DNA of 34,931 nt, taken from assembly GCA_020343675.1 (NCBI GenBank), contig CP070806.1, forward strand, positions 4,137,060-4,171,990, read 5' to 3'. This document shows positions 9,203-17,679 of the stretch, one piece after another. Origin of the DNA: Phycisphaerales bacterium. GTDB lineage: Bacteria > Planctomycetota > Phycisphaerae > Sedimentisphaerales > Anaerobacaceae. The notes below the pieces were generated by a model. That model was not told the origin of the DNA and made no database searches. It worked only from the letters and a program-made list of their open reading frames with translations. Made by a program: the position numbers and the translations under genes. Every line of letters starts with the position of its first letter. Positions within the stretch are counted from its first letter, which is position 1.

Positions 9203-10549
9203 ATGTACAAGATTATTATTCCAACGCGCTACTTAGTGAAGCGCCGCATCACGTACTTTGCGGTGATGGCGGTTGCACTCTGCGTCTTCATCGTTCTGGT
9301 GGTGATGACCGTGATGACGGGGCTGGTGACTGATTTCAAGCAGAAGAATCATCGCTTTGCGGGCGACTGTGTTGTCGGCACCAAGTCATTGGTCGGTTTT
9401 GCCTATTATGAAGATTTTGTGCAATGGCTTGAGGGGGCAGACTTTGTCGAAGGTGTTTCCCCCGTAATAAAGAGCCCTGCGCTGATACGCCGAAGGAGCT
9501 CAGAGAGGAACAGTCGCGTTGAAATAATGGGCGTCGACCCGGTCAGGCACAGCCGTGCTACCGGCTTCGGAGACACCCTGTATTACCACAAGGACGATGT
9601 ATCCAAAGCCTTCAGGCCAGCGTACGATCCGAACCTTCCCGGATGTATATTGGGAATTGACCTGGAGCTGCAGCGCGGCGCCCGGAGCACGTACGCTTAC
9701 CAGGCCAGCCCCGCGCAGGTGGGCTATTCAATCAGTTGTCTGCCTCTGACAGCCAAAGGGGCGCTGGCCCAGGCCGGCACGGATGTGATCGACACGAAGA
9801 CGTTCCACTACAGCGATAATTCACACAGTGGATTGCCCAGGGTGGACGGGTCCATCGTCTATGTGCCCTTCGAGCAGGCCCAACAGCTTTGTATGGCCGG
9901 GTCCGAAAAAAGGGCCAGTGCTATCCACATACGATTTCAGCCTGATATCACGCCAGAAGAAGGATGCAGGAGGGTCGCGGCGCTGTGGCAGCGTTTCAGA
10001 CGGGAAAAGGCGGGCGCCGCTCTGGCGTATCTGCTGGAAAACGTGACGGTTCAGAGCTGGAAAGGCTACAGACGTGAATCCATTGCGCCGATGGAGCAGG
10101 AACAGACGGTCATGGGTGTCATGTTCGGCCTGGTGGCAATCACAACGGTCTTTATCGTCCTGGTCGTATTCTACATGATCATCAGCCACAAGAGTAAAGA
10201 CATCGGGATACTCAAGAGCATCGGCGTTTCGGACTTCGATGTTATCGAGCTGTTCTCAGGCTTTGCCTTTCTGGTGGGCATCTTGGGCTCTTCCATCGGC
10301 CTGTCCGCCGGCTGGGTCTTTCTGGTCAAGATAAATCGAATCGAAGATTGGCTTTTTGAGCGTTTTGGGTTTCAACTCTGGGACAGGACGATTTATGCCA
10401 TTGGGGATATTCCGAACCGGGTCGAGCCGGAAGTCCTGGTCGCGATTTTCCTTTCGGCGGTTGCCGCTTGTCTGGCCGGCGCGCTGCTGCCGAGCTGGCA
10501 GGCAGCAAGGCAGAGACCGGCAGAGACTTTGCAGGTAAACCAGCTATGA
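9203..10549 (+). CDS. ABC transporter permease, LolC/LolE-like, second subunit
   Basis: 448 residues from ATG at 9203 (a TTG sits one codon upstream). No clear ribosome site is present. It has the same plan as the preceding permease: N-terminal helix (about 15-40), large periplasmic domain, three C-terminal helices, the coupling stretch KDIGILKSIGVSDFDV, and RPAETLQVNQL at the end. The two permeases are clearly paralogous yet strongly diverged in the periplasmic domain, which fits a heteromeric LolC+LolE-like pair. Its stop overlaps the ATPase start by ATGA, so translation is probably coupled. Confidence 0.85.
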   Translation: MYKIIIPTRYLVKRRITYFAVMAVALCVFIVLVVMTVMTGLVTDFKQKNHRFAGDCVVGTKSLVGFAYYEDFVQWLEGADFVEGVSPVIKSPALIRRRSSERNSRVEIMGVDPVRHSRATGFGDTLYYHKDDVSKAFRPAYDPNLPGCILGIDLELQRGARSTYAYQASPAQVGYSISCLPLTAKGALAQAGTDVIDTKTFHYSDNSHSGLPRVDGSIVYVPFEQAQQLCMAGSEKRASAIHIRFQPDITPEEGCRRVAALWQRFRREKAGAALAYLLENVTVQSWKGYRRESIAPMEQEQTVMGVMFGLVAITTVFIVLVVFYMIISHKSKDIGILKSIGVSDFDVIELFSGFAFLVGILGSSIGLSAGWVFLVKINRIEDWLFERFGFQLWDRTIYAIGDIPNRVEPEVLVAIFLSAVAACLAGALLPSWQAARQRPAETLQVNQL

Positions 10550-11268
10550 CTGATTCCACAGACAAAAACGATATCATACTAAGAGCCGACGGACTCCACA
10601 AATCCTATCGCATGGGTACGACCGAAGTCAGGGTGCTCAAAGGCGTCGATCTGGCGGTGAAGAAGGGCGAATTTGTGGCCATCATCGGAGCCTCGGGCAG
10701 CGGCAAGAGCACTCTGCTGCACATATTGGGTGCGTTGGACAGGCCGAACAAGGGCGTCGTGAAGTTTGAAAAACGGGATCTGAGCCAATTCAGCGGCGGG
10801 GAATTGAACAGGTTTCGAAACGGAATGGTCGGATTTGTCTTTCAATTCTACCATTTGTTGGATGAGTTAAGTGTGCTGGAGAACGTCTATCTGCCCGCCA
10901 TGACGGGTCGAAGTGTGCTGGGCTGGTTTGCGTGCCGACGATGGGCCAAGAACCGGGCCGGGCAGTTGCTCGCGCAACTTGGCCTCGCGGAGAGGGCCAA
11001 ACACAAGCCCTATCAACTCTCCGGCGGGGAACGACAGAGGGTCGCGATTGGCAGAGCCCTGATGAACGAGCCGAAGCTGCTTCTGGCGGACGAGCCGACC
11101 GGAAACCTTGACTCTGCCACGGGAAATGGTATTCTAAAGGTTCTTGAGCGCTTGAACAGGGCGGGCCAGACGGTGGTCATGGTCACCCACGATGAAAGGA
11201 TCGCACAGAGGGCTGGGCGAACAGTAACACTGATCGATGGAAAAATAGGGCACAAGCATACAAGGTAA
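10546..11268 (+). CDS. ABC transporter ATP-binding protein, LolD/MacB type
   Basis: 240 residues from the ATG at 10546, which overlaps the permease stop (ATGA); upstream in-frame starts would lie inside the permease gene. It has Walker A GASGSGKST (48-56), Q-loop FVFQFYHLLDELSV, signature LSGGERQR (158-165), Walker B LLLADEP with D182/E183, and an H-loop in VMVTHDERIA. This is the LolD/MacB/FtsE branch of ABC ATPases. It powers the two preceding permeases, and the gene order permease-permease-ATPase supports one three-subunit complex at the inner membrane. Confidence 0.93.
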   Translation: MTDSTDKNDIILRADGLHKSYRMGTTEVRVLKGVDLAVKKGEFVAIIGASGSGKSTLLHILGALDRPNKGVVKFEKRDLSQFSGGELNRFRNGMVGFVFQFYHLLDELSVLENVYLPAMTGRSVLGWFACRRWAKNRAGQLLAQLGLAERAKHKPYQLSGGERQRVAIGRALMNEPKLLLADEPTGNLDSATGNGILKVLERLNRAGQTVVMVTHDERIAQRAGRTVTLIDGKIGHKHTR

Positions 11269-11309
11269 CACACGAGGTGTGGCTTGTGTGCCCCATAAAG
11301 GGACAGTTC

Positions 11310-12176
11310 ATGGCACAGAAGATTTGGCTTAATGGCAAACTCGTGAATCCGAAAGACGCCAAAATAACCGTATTCGACCACGGTCTGCTTTACGGGGACG
11401 GGGTCTTTGAAGGTATTCGGGTTTACAGCGGCACGGTTTTCGAGTTGGATGCGCATATCACGAGGTTGTACGAATCCGCCAAAGCCATCCGGCTCAGGAT
11501 TTCCGTCAGTCAAGCCAGGCTGGCCCGCGCAGTCCGGGAAACCGTCAAAGTCAACCGTGTCAAGGACGGCTACGTTCGGCTGGTCGTGACCAGAGGAGTA
11601 GGGACGCTTGGCCTCAATCCCCTTGTCTGCAAAAAGAGTTCCATTGTCATCATCGCCGGCAGTATTCAGCTCTATCCCAAGGTGCTCTATGAAAGAGGGA
11701 TGAAAGTCACCAGCGCAACGACCGTTCGCAACCACCCTTTGGCCATTCCCCCCCAGGTCAAGAGCCTGAATTATCTCAACAACATCCTGGCCAAGATCGA
11801 AGCGTTGGACAGTAACGTATCTGAAGCCGTCATGTACAACCACGAAGGTTATGTGGCCGAGGCCACCGGCGACAACGTTTTTATCGTCAAGAAAGGGGTG
11901 ATTTACACGCCACCCGACGAAGCCGGCGCACTGGGCGGGATAACACGAAGTATCGTCATCAAACTGGCCCAGAAGGAGAACCTCCAGGTCGTTGAGAAGA
12001 ACCTCACGAGATTTGATTTGTACGTGTCTGACGAGTTTTTCCTCACCGGGACCGCCGCCGAGGTCATCGGAATCGTTGAGATCGACGGCAGAACAATCGG
12101 TAAGGGAAGGCCCGGCCCCATCACGAGCCTGCTGAGACGAAGATTCTTCGAATACGCCCACGGAAAGGAGAAATAG
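11310..12176 (+). CDS. ilvE: Branched-chain amino acid aminotransferase (class IV PLP enzyme)
   Basis: 288 residues from ATG 11310, preceded by GGGACA; a GTG at 11277 would add an uncharacteristic 11-residue extension. Fold-type IV signatures are FDHGLLYGDGVFEGIRVY near the start, the PLP lysine K151 in VKSLNYLNNILAK, and the EATGDNVFIVKKG / GGITRSIV phosphate-binding segments. It should transfer amino groups between glutamate and the keto acids of leucine, isoleucine and valine. D-amino-acid transaminase and aminodeoxychorismate lyase share this fold; the YLNNILAK and GITR motifs favour the branched-chain enzyme. It follows the ABC operon after 41 bases. Confidence 0.85.
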   Translation: MAQKIWLNGKLVNPKDAKITVFDHGLLYGDGVFEGIRVYSGTVFELDAHITRLYESAKAIRLRISVSQARLARAVRETVKVNRVKDGYVRLVVTRGVGTLGLNPLVCKKSSIVIIAGSIQLYPKVLYERGMKVTSATTVRNHPLAIPPQVKSLNYLNNILAKIEALDSNVSEAVMYNHEGYVAEATGDNVFIVKKGVIYTPPDEAGALGGITRSIVIKLAQKENLQVVEKNLTRFDLYVSDEFFLTGTAAEVIGIVEIDGRTIGKGRPGPITSLLRRRFFEYAHGKEK

Positions 12177-12239
12177 CGGACAGCGGATAGGCTCGACTTC
12201 GAGAGTCGCTCTTTTAGAACCTGCTGTACGCCAAACACT

Positions 12240-13301
12240 ATGCGGCTACCGGAGCACACCGACAGATCGACCTCCGCCTCGCGCGTTGAGATTCCGACTT
12301 TTGGCCTTGTCGCAGAGCCTTTGACACAGGTCAAGCGCTTGATCCATGAGCAATTGACCGAGCATCTTCCGGCTTTCACAGGATTGGAACCCTCCGCGCA
12401 CCGACACAGGCCTCGGGACCTGGAGCAGTTGATCGAATACGTCAGCGGTCGCAGTGGCAAAATGCTTCGCCCCGCCCTTCTGTTGCTTTCCGGCCGCTGC
12501 TGCGGCGAGATTACAGATGAGCACATTCGTGTCGCGGCCATCATCGAGATGATACACAACGCCACCTTGCTGCATGATGACGTGATCGACGAGGGCCAGA
12601 AACGGCGGGGACTGCCCACCATAAACCGCCTGAGGGGGAACGAAACCGCCGTGTTGCTGGGCGATCTTCTGCTGAGTAGAGTTTTCCAGATGTCCGCGGA
12701 GCTGGAAGAATCGCAGGCGCCCAGAGTCATTGCCGCCGCCGCGGTCAGGCTCTGCGAGGGTGAACTCAGACAAGCAATCCAAAAACATGATTGGCAATTG
12801 AGCGAACCGGACTACATCGACGCGATCACCGAAAAAAGCGCTGTTCTTTTCAGCAGCGCCTGCTACCTGGGCGCCGTGTTGGCTAAGACCAGTGACGAGC
12901 GCGCACAGTCGCTGGCCGATTACGGCCTGAATGCCGGCATTGCCTTTCAAATCACCGACGACCTGCTCGACATCGTTGGCGACGAGCAAAAAACAGGCAA
13001 AACGTTAGGCAGTGACGTTGATAGACACAAGCTGACGCTGGCCGTCATCCACCTGCTGAAGTCCGTCGATGAACAAGAAAAGCAAACACTCATCAATTCG
13101 CATCTCGAAAGCGAAAAGAGTCAGCACGACAGAAACGCCCTCGCAGAAATCCTGGCCCGCCACGGCAGTCTCGACTATGCACGCGCCCGGGCGCGAGAAT
13201 ACGCCGCCAAAGCGACGGGGGCATTAGACAACCTCCGGCAGAATCGCGCAAGAGATGCACTGATTGAAGCGGCGGAGTTCATCATCGGCAGAGCCGTTTA
13301 G
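12240..13301 (+). CDS. Trans polyprenyl diphosphate synthase (IspB/octaprenyl type)
   Basis: 353 residues, slightly longer than the usual 320-330; the first ~30 residues look non-conserved and the true start may be downstream, as there is no ribosome site at 12240. First aspartate-rich motif is LLHDDVIDEG (D113, D114, D117), second is ITDDLLDIVGDE (D240, D241, D244), and the basic motif is GRSGKMLRP. It elongates allylic diphosphates with isopentenyl diphosphate to make the isoprenoid tail of a quinone. A quinone fits the respiratory cytochromes encoded next door. Chain length cannot be read reliably from sequence. Confidence 0.88.
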   Translation: MRLPEHTDRSTSASRVEIPTFGLVAEPLTQVKRLIHEQLTEHLPAFTGLEPSAHRHRPRDLEQLIEYVSGRSGKMLRPALLLLSGRCCGEITDEHIRVAAIIEMIHNATLLHDDVIDEGQKRRGLPTINRLRGNETAVLLGDLLLSRVFQMSAELEESQAPRVIAAAAVRLCEGELRQAIQKHDWQLSEPDYIDAITEKSAVLFSSACYLGAVLAKTSDERAQSLADYGLNAGIAFQITDDLLDIVGDEQKTGKTLGSDVDRHKLTLAVIHLLKSVDEQEKQTLINSHLESEKSQHDRNALAEILARHGSLDYARARAREYAAKATGALDNLRQNRARDALIEAAEFIIGRAV

Positions 13302-13367
13302 AATAGTTCGTCCCGTACTGCAATCTCCTCCCATCGAATTCTGTCTGTGTCACGTCAGTCTTCGGAC

Positions 13368-14015
13368 TCAATGCTTGCCGTAGTTCATTACGGCTCCGCT
13401 GCGCTGGGCGAGAATATATGCCTCCAGAGCACGCATTGCCGGGTCGTCCGCTTCCAGGCGCTTGCCGCGAACCGGATGCTCGATGCACCAGTTGACCATG
13501 TCGCGCAGCAACACCACCCGACCCAACTGAGACTGGAATTTCGGATATGTCTCGGGGTGGGTGTTGGCTGCATGGGGGTGACACATATCACACGAGACGG
13601 CCACTGTGCTGCCCAGCAGCTCGCCGCTGTGAAAGATGCGAGAGCCTTCCAGAGCGAACTTCTCCGTCTCACGGGCCCATAGCAGAAGGTCTCTTCTGTC
13701 ATGTTGGCCATAGGTATGTCCCTCGGCCTGCCCGCCTTCAAGCAAGGCGGAATTGTCAGCCGGCGGCTTGAGCTCATGGCGTTCCTTTTCCTCGGTCACC
13801 CAATCCCTGTCCGGGTGATCCCGCTTCCACTGGTCCATCAGTCCGTCCGCAAGGACTTGCCCGGTGGCATTCTTGGCGACCGTGGCCTTGCCGGTGCCGT
13901 CGCACGTGGTAAGCTCGACCTGTTCACTGCATCCTGCCAGTATCGTGGCCATCGAAACACAGGCGATATACAGCAATACGAATCCGACTTGAGAAACGAT
14001 GGAAATCCTTCGCAT
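13368..14015 (-). CDS. Monohaem cytochrome c lipoprotein (SoxA/TsdA-like haem domain)
   Basis: 215 residues. The N-terminus is a lipoprotein signal with lipobox LAGC (C29), so the protein should be anchored to a membrane facing the periplasm. One haem c motif is visible, CDMCH at 142-146, in a segment resembling SoxA/thiosulfate-dehydrogenase haem domains (INWCIE-type stretch, here MVNWCIEHPVRGKRLEADDP). Start supported by AAGGAG 7 bases upstream. It is the third gene of a minus-strand operon, 19 bases after the metallophosphoesterase. It probably carries electrons to or from the neighbouring peroxidase. The exact partner and substrate are unknown. Confidence 0.75.
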   Translation of the reverse strand: MRRISIVSQVGFVLLYIACVSMATILAGCSEQVELTTCDGTGKATVAKNATGQVLADGLMDQWKRDHPDRDWVTEEKERHELKPPADNSALLEGGQAEGHTYGQHDRRDLLLWARETEKFALEGSRIFHSGELLGSTVAVSCDMCHPHAANTHPETYPKFQSQLGRVVLLRDMVNWCIEHPVRGKRLEADDPAMRALEAYILAQRSGAVMNYGKH

Positions 14016-14034
14016 GGCGATCTCCTTCCTGGCT

Positions 14035-15141
14035 CTAATAGCTCGCGCGGTTTGGCTTTGGCGGAACGCTCTGCCTGCCCCAACTCGCAGTATACGCTTT
14101 GCTGACTGTTATCGGCCCGCGGTTCCACAGGCTATAGACTTTGTCCACGAGGCCGTCGGCGTGCACGTGCACTTGTCCATCCCCACAACCGTCGTTCGGA
14201 TTGAACGGATCCGGACGATTCATCTCGACGGTCAGTTCCGGCATTCCTTCGGGGGCGTAAGGCCACGGCCAGGCGGTCGAAAGCATGCCGTGGAAATGGA
14301 TGTTGCCAATCCTGTTGGTCAGAAGCTGATGGGTGTGGCCGTGAATGACAACTACCTGTTTGAAGCGTTTTAATATCGCCTGCACCTCATCGGCGTCATC
14401 GGTCCAGAAGTTCCATTTCTTGTAGAGCTTGTAAAGGGGTGAGTGAGAGAAGACGATCAGCGGTGTCTCGTCGGAGTAGGCGGCCAAATCCTTTCTCAAC
14501 CACTGTCGCTGCTCTTGGCCCACTGAAAAGGGACTTTGAACACCGTTGTCCAGACCCGCCACGGTCATCATGCGCTCCATGGGTGTCAATCCTCTCCGGG
14601 TCCAGAAATCCCGCTCGACGACGCTGTTGAGAGTGACGAAGTGAATGCCTTTATAGTCCCATGAATAAGTCGGCTTGCCGAACAAATCGCGCCACTTCTG
14701 GCCCATGTCAAAATACCAATCATGCTCCCCGACCATCATCTTTATCGGAGCCTTGACGTCTTTGAGTATTTGCGCACCCAGTTCAAGCTCTTTGGGCTGG
14801 CCCAGTTGAGCTAAGTCGCCGCCGTAGAATACAAAATCCGGCTGAGCATCCAGGTTGTTCACGTCCTCTACCGCGCGCAGAAGAGACCGCACGAAACGGT
14901 CGTTGATCTTCTTCTCATAAAGGTGCGAGTCGGATATATAGGCAAAGCGAAACGCGGCGCTGCCCTGTGCGACGCTTATCGACTGGAATGAGTGGGAAGG
15001 CATTACTCCGGACGCGACGGCGGCGCCCATCGCGGCAGCCGAGACCTTCAGAAATGACCTTCTGTCCAGGTTCTTCAAGTCATGGAAGAATTTGCCGCGT
15101 TCCTCCATGTACCGGGTTTCAACACTCTTGAGCTTATTCAT
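14035..15141 (-). CDS. TAT-exported calcineurin-like metallophosphoesterase
   Basis: 368 residues. A twin-arginine signal (DRRSFLKVSAAAMG, R27-R28) sits behind an unusually long N-region, so the folded enzyme is exported. The dimetal core is recognisable: ISDSHL (D71, H73), GGDLA (D109), GEHDW (138-142), FSHSP (H233) and HGHTH (H269, H271). The usual GNH(D/E) motif reads GEHD, replacing the metal-bridging Asn by Glu (E139). The start has GGAG upstream. It lies between a cytochrome c peroxidase gene and a cytochrome c gene in one operon, so its phosphoester substrate may be linked to periplasmic redox work. Substrate unknown. Confidence 0.85.
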   Translation of the reverse strand: MNKLKSVETRYMEERGKFFHDLKNLDRRSFLKVSAAAMGAAVASGVMPSHSFQSISVAQGSAAFRFAYISDSHLYEKKINDRFVRSLLRAVEDVNNLDAQPDFVFYGGDLAQLGQPKELELGAQILKDVKAPIKMMVGEHDWYFDMGQKWRDLFGKPTYSWDYKGIHFVTLNSVVERDFWTRRGLTPMERMMTVAGLDNGVQSPFSVGQEQRQWLRKDLAAYSDETPLIVFSHSPLYKLYKKWNFWTDDADEVQAILKRFKQVVVIHGHTHQLLTNRIGNIHFHGMLSTAWPWPYAPEGMPELTVEMNRPDPFNPNDGCGDGQVHVHADGLVDKVYSLWNRGPITVSKAYTASWGRQSVPPKPNRASY

Positions 15142-15184
15142 GGGTCGCTCCTTATCGCTTCTCGGTATTCATTTCGCCGCAGAC

Positions 15185-16498
15185 TTATTGTTCGAAAGCG
15201 AGTTTCAAACGAAAAGCCATATCGTTATCCCGCAATGGACGTTTCTTCCGCGCCTGAGCTCTTTGGCGCTCGAACTGCCTTCGGTTCTCCACGGCAAAAC
15301 GCTCGTCGGTAAGCGCGAACAGAAACGCAACAATCTGATCGATCTGGTCTTCCGTCAAGGCCAGCGGCTCTATGCCGCCGTCGAGAAACAGATTCGCTTC
15401 ACCGCCCTTGTTGTAGTGGTCCATCACATCCCAGAGTGTCTCGATGGACCCGTCATGCATGTACGGGGGCGTAATTCCGATATTCAGCAGGATCGAGGTG
15501 CGAAACGCCCCGATATCCGACCGCCTCTTCGTCACCATAAACCGGCCCAATTCGCTCATATCGGTTGACAGCGCGAGCTCGTCGAGCTTCTGTTCCGAAG
15601 GGTCCTCATTCAATGCCTTCAGGGCCTGCTTTGCAAGGACATCGAAGTCATGATGCCGGGCGGAAACACCGATGTTGTGAAAACGGTTGTCGGTCCCCAG
15701 CGGATTCGATGTGTTCATGGGATGGCAGCTCACGCAGCGAGCCTTCTGATTGAACAGCACCCAGCCCTGTCTTGCCTCCGGAGAAATCGCACGTTCATCG
15801 CCGGCAAGGAAACGTCGGAACGGCGAGTCCACGAAGATAAGCGTCCGCTCAAAAGCGGCGATGGCCCTGCCGATGTCTTCGTAGTTTACCGGCCTTCCAT
15901 AGGCCCTCTGAAAAGCGGTTTTATATTCTGCGTCATTCTGAATCGCGGCCACGGCGGCCTGTCCATCGGGCATACCCATCTCGATAGGATTAATGATAGG
16001 CATCTGCGCCTGGTGCTCCAGCGTCGGCGAACGACCGTCCAGAAACAGCGTTTGCAGCAGTGCAACATTCAGGGTGGTCGGCGCATTCCGGCGTCCGTGC
16101 TGATCCCTGATTCCCTCCGAGACGGCCAACTGATCCGTGAACCCCCGGGTCACATCGTGACAGGTCGCGCACGATACCGTAGCGTCGGCCGATAGGCGCT
16201 TTTCGAAATACAGCTTTCGCCCCAACGCCACGCGCTGGCGCGTCAGCGCATTGTCCTGGGGAATGAACGCCTGCCAGACCACCGCATCGAAACCGGCTGG
16301 GGCCCTGCTGAGATCAACCGTTGGCATGAGCCTTTCCAGCGTCTTCGTCTGGTACTCCATGGTCGCAGCGCCATGGTCACCTTTGGGCACGTCGTCAACC
16401 GCCGTCGCCACATTCCAGGACACCAGAGAAATGCCGATCAGCGTGATGCTGCAAATAGTCCGCCGCCTCGTGCCTGAAAGAGCCTTCTTGACATTCAT
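15185..16498 (-). CDS. Di-haem cytochrome c peroxidase / MauG family
   Basis: 437 residues with a signal peptide (RRRTICSITLIGISLVSW, cleavage near residue 33), hence periplasmic. Two haem c sites are seen: CATCH (110-114) and CVSCH (255-259). The FLDGRSPTLEHQ segment, the INPIEMG segment and the PPYMHDGSIETLWDV segment are typical of bacterial di-haem peroxidases and MauG. Such enzymes reduce hydrogen peroxide with electrons from cytochrome c, or oxidise protein side chains (MauG branch). AAGGAG lies 9 bases from ATG. It is the first gene of the operon with the metallophosphoesterase (43-base gap) and the monohaem cytochrome. The C-terminal ~45 residues are Arg/Glu-rich and appear to be an extra tail. 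Confidence 0.9.
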   Translation of the reverse strand: MNVKKALSGTRRRTICSITLIGISLVSWNVATAVDDVPKGDHGAATMEYQTKTLERLMPTVDLSRAPAGFDAVVWQAFIPQDNALTRQRVALGRKLYFEKRLSADATVSCATCHDVTRGFTDQLAVSEGIRDQHGRRNAPTTLNVALLQTLFLDGRSPTLEHQAQMPIINPIEMGMPDGQAAVAAIQNDAEYKTAFQRAYGRPVNYEDIGRAIAAFERTLIFVDSPFRRFLAGDERAISPEARQGWVLFNQKARCVSCHPMNTSNPLGTDNRFHNIGVSARHHDFDVLAKQALKALNEDPSEQKLDELALSTDMSELGRFMVTKRRSDIGAFRTSILLNIGITPPYMHDGSIETLWDVMDHYNKGGEANLFLDGGIEPLALTEDQIDQIVAFLFALTDERFAVENRRQFERQRAQARKKRPLRDNDMAFRLKLAFEQ

Positions 16499-16559
16499 GG
16501 TACGCTTCTCCTTATAAACAATCCAAAGACATAATAATTCTTGGAAGATCCGACAATTA

Positions 16560-16587
16560 TGTCAACTGGAAAAGAGAGCTTTGTCAA
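16560..16587 (-). promoter_or_regulatory. Two TTGACA boxes upstream of the peroxidase operon
   Basis: On the minus strand two perfect TTGACA hexamers occur at 16587-16582 and 16565-16560, 16 bases apart, 62-90 bases before the start of the peroxidase gene. Neither has a good -10 at 16-18 bases; the nearest AT-rich hexamers (CATAAT, AATTAT) lie at about 20 bases. They may be a -35 element with a duplicated activator or sigma site. Low confidence. Confidence 0.25.
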
Positions 16588-16719
16588 GAAAAGATTTGCG
16601 GCTTGGTTCCCGAGCAAGTACATGCGATAGCGGTCTCAGAATTGGGTAGGAGATTGCCTAAACACCCAAACAGCTGAAGGGGCCACGTCTTTGGGTTCAA
16701 TCCTCCGGGGCACCGGATC

Positions 16720-16751
16720 AAAAAAGGCCGACTTTTTTAAGGCCGGCCTTT
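16720..16751 (-). terminator. Rho-independent terminator of the porin gene
   Basis: Read on the minus strand, AAAGGCCG (16751-16744) pairs perfectly over 8 bp with CGGCCTTT, followed by an uninterrupted run of T (CGGCCTTTTTT, ending at 16720). It lies 17-30 bases after the stop of the minus-strand porin gene, in the right orientation for it. This is the best terminator in the window. Confidence 0.8.
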
Positions 16752-16768
16752 CTTATTCTACATGGTAA

Positions 16769-17581
16769 TCACTGGAGTAGTCTCAGAATTGACACCTCAG
16801 ACCTAGGCTGAGCCAGGTTTCGTCTGAGTCGGGGTTCACCGATTTGTCCATTGTGATCTGGTGATAAACGCCGGGGGTTCAGAGCGACGTTGTCCGCCAG
16901 ATCAAAGTTTGTCGAGACGCCAAAGACGGCGTTGGTCCAGTCGTGATCCACGTTCGCGCCGTTCGGACCGACGCCGTCATTAAAGACCGCCTCGGCGTGG
17001 AGGTTGAGCACCTGCTCCGGCGTATCGGGCATAATCCCGCCGACGGTCCAGGCATAGTCCAGCATAAAAATGTGTGCCCAGCCCGAGGCCGTGCCGCCAA
17101 AGGGGGACCTGCTTCCGACCATAGAGCCGCTCTCGGACGGCCAGAGCTTGACCAGAACATAGCTCGGGACCGTTCCGAACGGACAAATCTTGGGCAGCGA
17201 GAGAATCGCGTGCGCTTCCTGCAAGTCAGCGACGCCGGAACTCATGTCCGGGTAGTTGTAGTAGACCCAGCCCAGTCGATACTGGATGTCCCCGTCCAGC
17301 AGACTATTGCCGTAATAGAGGTTGTAGTCCCAGCGTTCGCCGTTCTCGAACTCGCCGGAGTTCGCCCGGTGTCCGGTGACATTGACGCCCCAGCCGGAGC
17401 CGAGACTCAGATCGATCCCGGGGTGAATGGCGCTCTTGTCGTCAAAAATATCGAAGCCCCGCCAGACATACTTGCCCGAGAAGGTCACGTCCACGTACCC
17501 GTGCAGGTCCGGATCCTGTGCCTGGGCCATGGCTCCTACGGCCAACAAAACCACAGCCGTCACCAAAATTCTCTTCTTCAT
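16769..17581 (-). CDS. TorF-like putative outer-membrane porin with a 3' frameshift
   Basis: About 270 residues. Start chosen at the second ATG (17581) because AGGAG touches the first ATG (17587) but is 6 bases from the second. A signal peptide (KKRILVTAVVLLAVGAMAQAQ) precedes a beta-barrel-like protein opening with FSGKYVWRGFD, as in the TorF/TIGR02001 putative porins. The open frame ends at 16769 with an Arg/Pro-rich tail after DNVALNP. Removing one base from the run of five G (plus strand 16873-16877) restores a barrel ending ETWLSLGLRCQF with its stop at 16783. That ends in Phe, as outer-membrane proteins do. Hence a sequencing indel or a recent frameshift. Porin function and substrate are unknown. 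Confidence 0.7.
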   Translation of the reverse strand: MKKRILVTAVVLLAVGAMAQAQDPDLHGYVDVTFSGKYVWRGFDIFDDKSAIHPGIDLSLGSGWGVNVTGHRANSGEFENGERWDYNLYYGNSLLDGDIQYRLGWVYYNYPDMSSGVADLQEAHAILSLPKICPFGTVPSYVLVKLWPSESGSMVGSRSPFGGTASGWAHIFMLDYAWTVGGIMPDTPEQVLNLHAEAVFNDGVGPNGANVDHDWTNAVFGVSTNFDLADNVALNPRRLSPDHNGQIGEPRLRRNLAQPRSEVSILRLLQ

Positions 17582-17679
17582 AGTCATCTCCTTGAAAACG
17601 ATACCTTGCTCTCACAGCACTTCACGTCAATACATTGTCTTGGATAACGTCGGTAGTCAAGGCAATTACCAAATAGATC

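Noticed and set aside
11013..12161. Long open frames on the opposite strand of genes (for example 11013-12161, 17824-19263, 27174-28217, 334-1269, 5539-6579)
   Set aside because: They lie entirely antisense to recognised conserved genes, have no ribosome sites or family features, and arise from codon bias in GC-rich DNA.
16605..16714. tRNA-like 3' end (GGGTTCAATCC followed by GGGGCACC) with a partial match to a 5' acceptor GGTTCCC
   Set aside because: The T-arm stem pairs poorly, the acceptor has a mismatch, the span (about 110 bases) is too long for an ordinary tRNA, and no CCA-type end or anticodon arm can be placed.
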